From Bryobacteraceae bacterium (GTDB taxonomy: Bacteria > Acidobacteriota > Terriglobia > Bryobacterales > Bryobacteraceae), in assembly GCA_030044325.1 (NCBI GenBank), contig JASHWA010000541.1:1-7804 (forward strand): a stretch of DNA of 7,804 nucleotides, read 5' to 3'. Below are positions 4,859 to 7,804 of this stretch, piece by piece (position 1 is the stretch's first letter; each line of letters starts with the position of its first letter). A program made the position numbers and the translations under genes. The notes under the pieces are model-generated. The model did not search any database and was not told where the DNA came from. It saw nothing but the letters and a program-made list of their open reading frames with translations.

Positions 4859-5689
4859 GTGCTGAGCGATAAAGCGCTGTGGTTCATCGAAAATCATTTC
4901 CGCGAGCCGGTTTCCCTCGATGACGTGGCCGGCGCGGCCGGTGTCTCGCGCTTTCATTTATCGCGCGCATTTGCCTATGCGACCGGGCATTCCGTGATGC
5001 AGTACGTCCGCGTGCGGCGGTTGAGCGAAGCGGCCCGCGCGCTCGCCGGCGGAGCGCCGGATGTCCTGGCGGTCGCCCTCGATGCGGGCTACGGATCGCA
5101 CCAAGCCTTCACGCGAGCCTTTCGCGACGAATTCGGCATGACGCCGGAAGCGCTGCGCGCGCAGGCGAGTCTCGCGAAAATTTCCATACAGGAGCCGATC
5201 AAAATGAATGAAGCAGTCTTAGAAACTCTCGCGCCCCCGCGCATCGAAAACGGAAAAACGCTGCTGATCGCCGGCCTGCGCGAGCGCTACAGCGCCCAAA
5301 CCGCCGCCGCGATTCCCGCGCAGTGGCAGCGTTTCGCGCCCCATATCGGCCATATTCCCGGCCAAATCGGGCGCGCGACCTACGGCGTGCTGTCGAACAG
5401 CGACGATGCCGGCAATACCGATTACATCGCCGGCGTCGAGGTGTCGGATTTTTCGCGTCTGCCCCGGGAGTTCGCGAGCATCCGCATTCCGGAGCAAAAA
5501 TACGCCGTCTTCGCGCATCGCGATCATGTTTCGATCATCCGCCGCGTGTGGGCCACGATTTACAACAAGTGGAAGCCCGAATCGGGTTACGAGGTTTCCG
5601 ATGGCCCGTCGTTTGAGCGCTACGGCGAGGCGTTCGATCCGGTGAGCGGGAACGGAGGATTCGAGATCTGGATTCCAGTCAAGGGGTGA
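4859..5689 (+). CDS. AraC family transcriptional regulator with C-terminal GyrI-like effector-binding domain
   Basis: A 276-residue regulator. Residues 3-102 carry the two helix-turn-helix motifs of the AraC/XylS family (SLDDVAGAAGVSRFHLSRAF, then DVLAVALDAGYGSHQAFTRAFRDEFGMTPEAL), as in the N-terminal layout of Rob. Residues 116-276 are a GyrI-like small-molecule-binding domain ending GYEVSDGPSFERYGEAFDPVSGNGGFEIWIPVKG. Such proteins usually sense a hydrophobic or toxic ligand and activate efflux or detoxification genes; the ligand here is unknown. The GTG start at 4859 yields the customary LSDKALWFIENHF N-terminus. An in-frame ATG at 4712 would add 49 low-complexity residues and overlap gtrA, so it was not used. 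No good Shine-Dalgarno precedes 4859. A strong one lies inside the gene before M116. Confidence 0.9.
   Translation: MLSDKALWFIENHFREPVSLDDVAGAAGVSRFHLSRAFAYATGHSVMQYVRVRRLSEAARALAGGAPDVLAVALDAGYGSHQAFTRAFRDEFGMTPEALRAQASLAKISIQEPIKMNEAVLETLAPPRIENGKTLLIAGLRERYSAQTAAAIPAQWQRFAPHIGHIPGQIGRATYGVLSNSDDAGNTDYIAGVEVSDFSRLPREFASIRIPEQKYAVFAHRDHVSIIRRVWATIYNKWKPESGYEVSDGPSFERYGEAFDPVSGNGGFEIWIPVKG
5190..5206 (+). promoter_or_regulatory. Internal ribosome binding site and in-frame ATG before the GyrI-like domain
   Basis: AGGAG (5190-5194) stands 9 nt before ATG 5204, in frame with the AraC-type gene and exactly at the boundary between the DNA-binding and effector domains. It is a better initiation signal than the one at 4859. 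It could yield a free 161-residue ligand-binding domain, or be a relic of a fusion between two once separate genes. Confidence 0.45.
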
Positions 5690-5731
5690 GTCGCGCCTGA
5701 CCTCCTTGGGCCGTGACATCGTCCTCGCAGG

Positions 5732-7297
5732 CTATCTCTCCCGCTGCGCCGGCGACGTCGGCGTCGCTCCGCTCATCGACCCTCCCGCCGAATAGCTCGA
5801 ATTGATGAACGCGTCGATATCCCGGTGCAGCTTCTCCCGAGCCTTCTTGTCGATGTACATCATGTGCCCCGCTTCGTAATAGCTGAAGCTCAGGTTCTTG
5901 CGAACCGATGGCTCCAGGTTCATGTGCGCGACCGTGTATTCGATGCCGTTGAACGGCGTCGCCAGATCGTAATAGCCGCACACCACCAGCACGTGCAGAT
6001 GACCCTGCTGCGTCATCGCTGATCGGAGCGCCTCCGCCGGACCTCCCGGCTGGCCCTGGTCCCACGGCCGGACCTGCGCGCTCACGGTGTAGTACATCTC
6101 CGAATTCCATTTGAGCTCGCGCCGGACGTAATCCTGGAACATCGCCACGTACGCGCCTTCATACGACGCTTCGCTCGAATCGTATTCGTAGCGCTCGCCC
6201 GCGGCGTCCACGTCCATGCCCTCGAAACGCGAATCGAGCCGCCCCATCGTCCGCCGCTTGTCGCGTTCGAGTTCCTTGAACCAGCGCTGCGGGCTCACGC
6301 GCAGATTCGCTTCCTCGATGTACTGCGGCTTCAGACCGGTGAAGCGCGCCAGATCCTTGACCACCTTCTGATATTCGGCGGGCGAAATCTGGTCGCCCTT
6401 TTCGAGCGCCTGCGCGTACTCGCCGTGCGCGAACTCGCGAGCCTTCTGCGCCACTTCTTCAATCGGAAGTTTCTGCAAATCCGGCGCGAGCAGGTGGTGA
6501 TACCACGCCGAAGTCACAAACGTCGGCAGGAAAAATCGCGTCCGCTCATCGGCGCCGAAATTTCCGAACGCCACCGTCGATATCAGCGCGATGCCGCTCA
6601 AATACATCTGGTGCCGCTCCTGCAACACCTGCGAAAGCTGCGCGGAACGCGTGGTGCCGTAGCTCTCGCCCAGCAGAAATTTTGGCGACGCCCAGCGCTC
6701 ATTGCGCGTGACGTATTGATAAATGAAATCCGAAAAAGTCGTCGCGTCCTGGACCACTCCATAAAATTGCGACGGATTCTGGTTCGGCGCGGGCCGGCTG
6801 TAGCCGGTCGAAACCGCGTCGATGAACACCATGTCGGTCGCATCCAGGAAGGAATCGTTGTTGTCCTCGATCGAATAGGGCGCGGGCATGCCGTGGCCGT
6901 CGTCGGTCAGCACGATGTGGCGCGGCCCCAGTCCCATGTGTGTGAAGCTCGACGCCGATCCCGGGCCGCCGTTGTAGACGAACGACAGCGGCCGTTTGGA
7001 TTCGTCGGATACGTCGTCTTTCACGTACCCGACATAGAACATCACGGCTTTGGGCGTGCCGTCGTCGGCTTTGATTACATAGGTGCCCGCTGTCGCGGTG
7101 TAGCTGATCTCCTGTCCGCCGACGCGCGCCTTATGTTTGGTAATGGAGCTGTGCTCCTCAGGCGGCGGGCCGGTGCGCGTTTCCTGCGCAGGATTCGCTG
7201 GCTGCTGCGCCGGGCCGCCCGGAGCATTTCCACGTCCGCCGCGGCCCTGCGCAAGCGCCACACAGGCCGTCAACACGATTGTTCCGATCAGTCTCAT
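5732..7297 (-). CDS. Exported S10 family serine carboxypeptidase-like peptidase
   Basis: A 521-residue enzyme of the alpha/beta-hydrolase S10 family, which removes C-terminal residues from peptides. The catalytic triad is intact: S212 (GESYGTT), D444 (CGYYDLATPF) and H478 (YEAGHMMY). The oxyanion segment NGGPGS is at 109-114 and FIDAVSTGYSRP at 158-169. Residues 1-16 are a short signal peptide (MRLIGTIVLTACVALA). The next 35 residues are a Gly/Arg/Pro/Gln-rich linker, so the enzyme acts outside the cytoplasm, probably in the periplasm. L9-T10-A11-C12 fits a lipobox pattern but is unusually close to the N-terminus. ATG 7297 is preceded on the minus strand by GGGAG (7304-7308) with 6 nt spacing. 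TAAAAT (complement of 7323-7328) is a possible -10. The gene converges on the AraC-type gene with 42 nt between stops and no evident terminator. Confidence 0.93.
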   Translation of the reverse strand: MRLIGTIVLTACVALAQGRGGRGNAPGGPAQQPANPAQETRTGPPPEEHSSITKHKARVGGQEISYTATAGTYVIKADDGTPKAVMFYVGYVKDDVSDESKRPLSFVYNGGPGSASSFTHMGLGPRHIVLTDDGHGMPAPYSIEDNNDSFLDATDMVFIDAVSTGYSRPAPNQNPSQFYGVVQDATTFSDFIYQYVTRNERWASPKFLLGESYGTTRSAQLSQVLQERHQMYLSGIALISTVAFGNFGADERTRFFLPTFVTSAWYHHLLAPDLQKLPIEEVAQKAREFAHGEYAQALEKGDQISPAEYQKVVKDLARFTGLKPQYIEEANLRVSPQRWFKELERDKRRTMGRLDSRFEGMDVDAAGERYEYDSSEASYEGAYVAMFQDYVRRELKWNSEMYYTVSAQVRPWDQGQPGGPAEALRSAMTQQGHLHVLVVCGYYDLATPFNGIEYTVAHMNLEPSVRKNLSFSYYEAGHMMYIDKKAREKLHRDIDAFINSSYSAGGSMSGATPTSPAQRER

Positions 7298-7362
7298 CGG
7301 GATCTCCCTTCGTGAAACTGAAATTTTATCACCATGCTTTGCCGGGTGCGGCGCGCCTTGGT

Positions 7363-7632
7363 TTATTGATCGTGTTTGCGAAGCGCGGGCCGCGCCATCG
7401 ACGCGGGCGCGGGCTGCCCCGGTTCCACCGGCGGCGGGAACACATCCGGATAATTATCGCCGTTGAGCGTTTCAAAGAGAACGTTCAGGAAAGTGTTGCC
7501 GATCACAAGGTCGTTCGAGACTTAACACACGCCCGCGTAAGCATCATTCACCCAATTGCCCAGGATCGTGTTTTGGGAGCTGCCGGTCCCGGAAACGTCG
7601 TTGACCCCGCAGCGGTGATCCCCGATAACATA
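7363..7632 (-). pseudogene. C-terminal fragment of a beta-helix-like protein with an in-frame stop
   Basis: Read on the minus strand from about 7632, the frame gives YVIGDHRCGVNDVSG and then QNTILGNWVNDAYAGVC. A TAA stop follows (7522-7524), and in the same frame VSNDLVIGNTFLNVLFETLNGDNYPDVFPPP on to a TAA at 7363-7365. The repeated N-T-hydrophobic-x-G-N spacing is typical of right-handed parallel beta-helix coils, and the Pro-rich tail looks like a natural C-terminus. Codon third positions stay GC-rich on both sides of the stop, so both halves were once one coding sequence. A Tyr codon (TAT or TAC) changed to TAA is the simplest cause. Upstream of about 7630 the frame loses this character and meets a plus-strand fragment, so the N-terminus is missing. 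The family call is tentative. Confidence 0.5.
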
Positions 7633-7635
7633 ATG

Positions 7636-7743
7636 GGGATGTCGCGCGACGGCTCGAGAATCCTGTTTCTTCAGGCCGTCGAGCAGCCCAATCCGCAGCT
7701 CACCTACGTGCGTACCAATTGGGACGCGTCGCTGCGTCGCTGA
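7636..7743 (+). pseudogene. C-terminal fragment resembling a PD40/TolB-like beta-propeller protein
   Basis: The plus strand reads GMSRDGSRILFLQAVEQPNPQLTYVRTNWDASLRR and ends at TGA 7741. SxDGxRILF is the signature of a PD40 propeller blade, and the end resembles the (I/L)TVVxNWxAxLKR ending I recall for acidobacterial propeller and sensor proteins. Codon third positions are strongly GC. The frame stays open further upstream, but there the sequence is the antisense of the minus-strand beta-helix fragment, so only about 35 codons of real sequence remain. No ribosome binding site is present. It is most likely the stump of a deleted gene. Confidence 0.4.
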
Positions 7744-7768
7744 ACATCCGGGGCGGTATCTTAGCGCC

Positions 7769-7804
7769 ATGACGAAGCGAATTCTTTCCGCGATCATTTT
7801 TGCG
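7769..7804 (+). CDS. Start of an unidentified, probably exported protein (cut by the window edge)
   Basis: ATG 7769 begins MTKRILSAIIFA: a basic n-region followed by hydrophobic residues, as in a signal peptide. Only 12 codons are visible, so the protein cannot be named. TATCTT (7757-7762) is a possible -10; the upstream GGGGCGG is a weak ribosome binding site at best. The gene follows the propeller fragment by 25 nt. Confidence 0.4.
   Translation, partial: MTKRILSAIIFA

Noticed and set aside
7264..7266. Lipobox cysteine (residue 12) of the S10 peptidase
   Set aside because: L-T-A-C fits the pattern, but a cysteine at position 12 leaves too short a hydrophobic region; ordinary signal peptidase cleavage after VALA is more likely. 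Left undecided.
7279..7743. Single plus-strand gene of 154 codons
   Set aside because: Only the last 35 or so codons look coding; the rest is antisense to the S10 start and to the beta-helix fragment.

Overview
The window is GC-rich bacterial chromosome with mostly unidirectional single genes and short operons. The gene mix suggests an Acidobacteriota genome, perhaps Bryobacterales/Solibacter-like. It includes a single-chain glycine decarboxylase, a YmdB phosphodiesterase near a 6S RNA, an exported S10 peptidase with a Gly/Arg/Pro-rich N-terminus, and fragments resembling beta-propeller and beta-helix proteins. That lineage is an inference from protein style, not from a marker gene.

Layout. 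Positions 1-1124 (minus) hold the N-terminal part of gcvP (glycine cleavage P-protein), which runs off the left edge. Divergent to it is a possible 58-residue two-helix membrane protein (1191-1367). After about 190 nt of unassigned sequence comes the best RNA feature: a roughly 203-nt 6S RNA (1559-1761) with its own extended -10 promoter, a closing stem and the conserved apical arm. Three tandem 42-nt hairpin repeats follow at once (1765-1890). Next is ymdB (1949-2728), whose family signature is intact but which has no ATG, GTG or TTG start.

Positions 2729-3001 look like a decay zone. They hold an inverted-repeat segment, a fragment resembling an aldo/keto reductase C-terminus, and a very strong hairpin. 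A small tyrosine-rich secreted protein (3002-3253, minus) is then divergent to a Tat-exported HD-domain protein (3332-4153, plus). The metal-ligand spacing of the latter resembles the PhnZ/MIOX mixed-valent diiron oxygenases. A GtrA-type membrane protein (4282-4740) and an AraC/GyrI-domain regulator (4859-5689) follow in the same direction. The regulator has a well-placed internal ribosome binding site in front of its effector domain.

A complete exported S10 serine-carboxypeptidase-like enzyme (5732-7297, minus) converges on the regulator. Upstream of it, two C-terminal gene fragments are joined back to back (7363-7743). One carries an in-frame stop; the arrangement is what a deletion across a divergent promoter region would leave. 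A new plus-strand gene begins at 7769 and is cut by the right edge.

Functionally this is a collection of independent units: C1 metabolism, RNA polymerase control by 6S RNA, nucleotide second-messenger or phosphodiesterase signalling, and secreted proteins. It is not one pathway. No CRISPR array, insertion sequence, tRNA or rRNA was seen.
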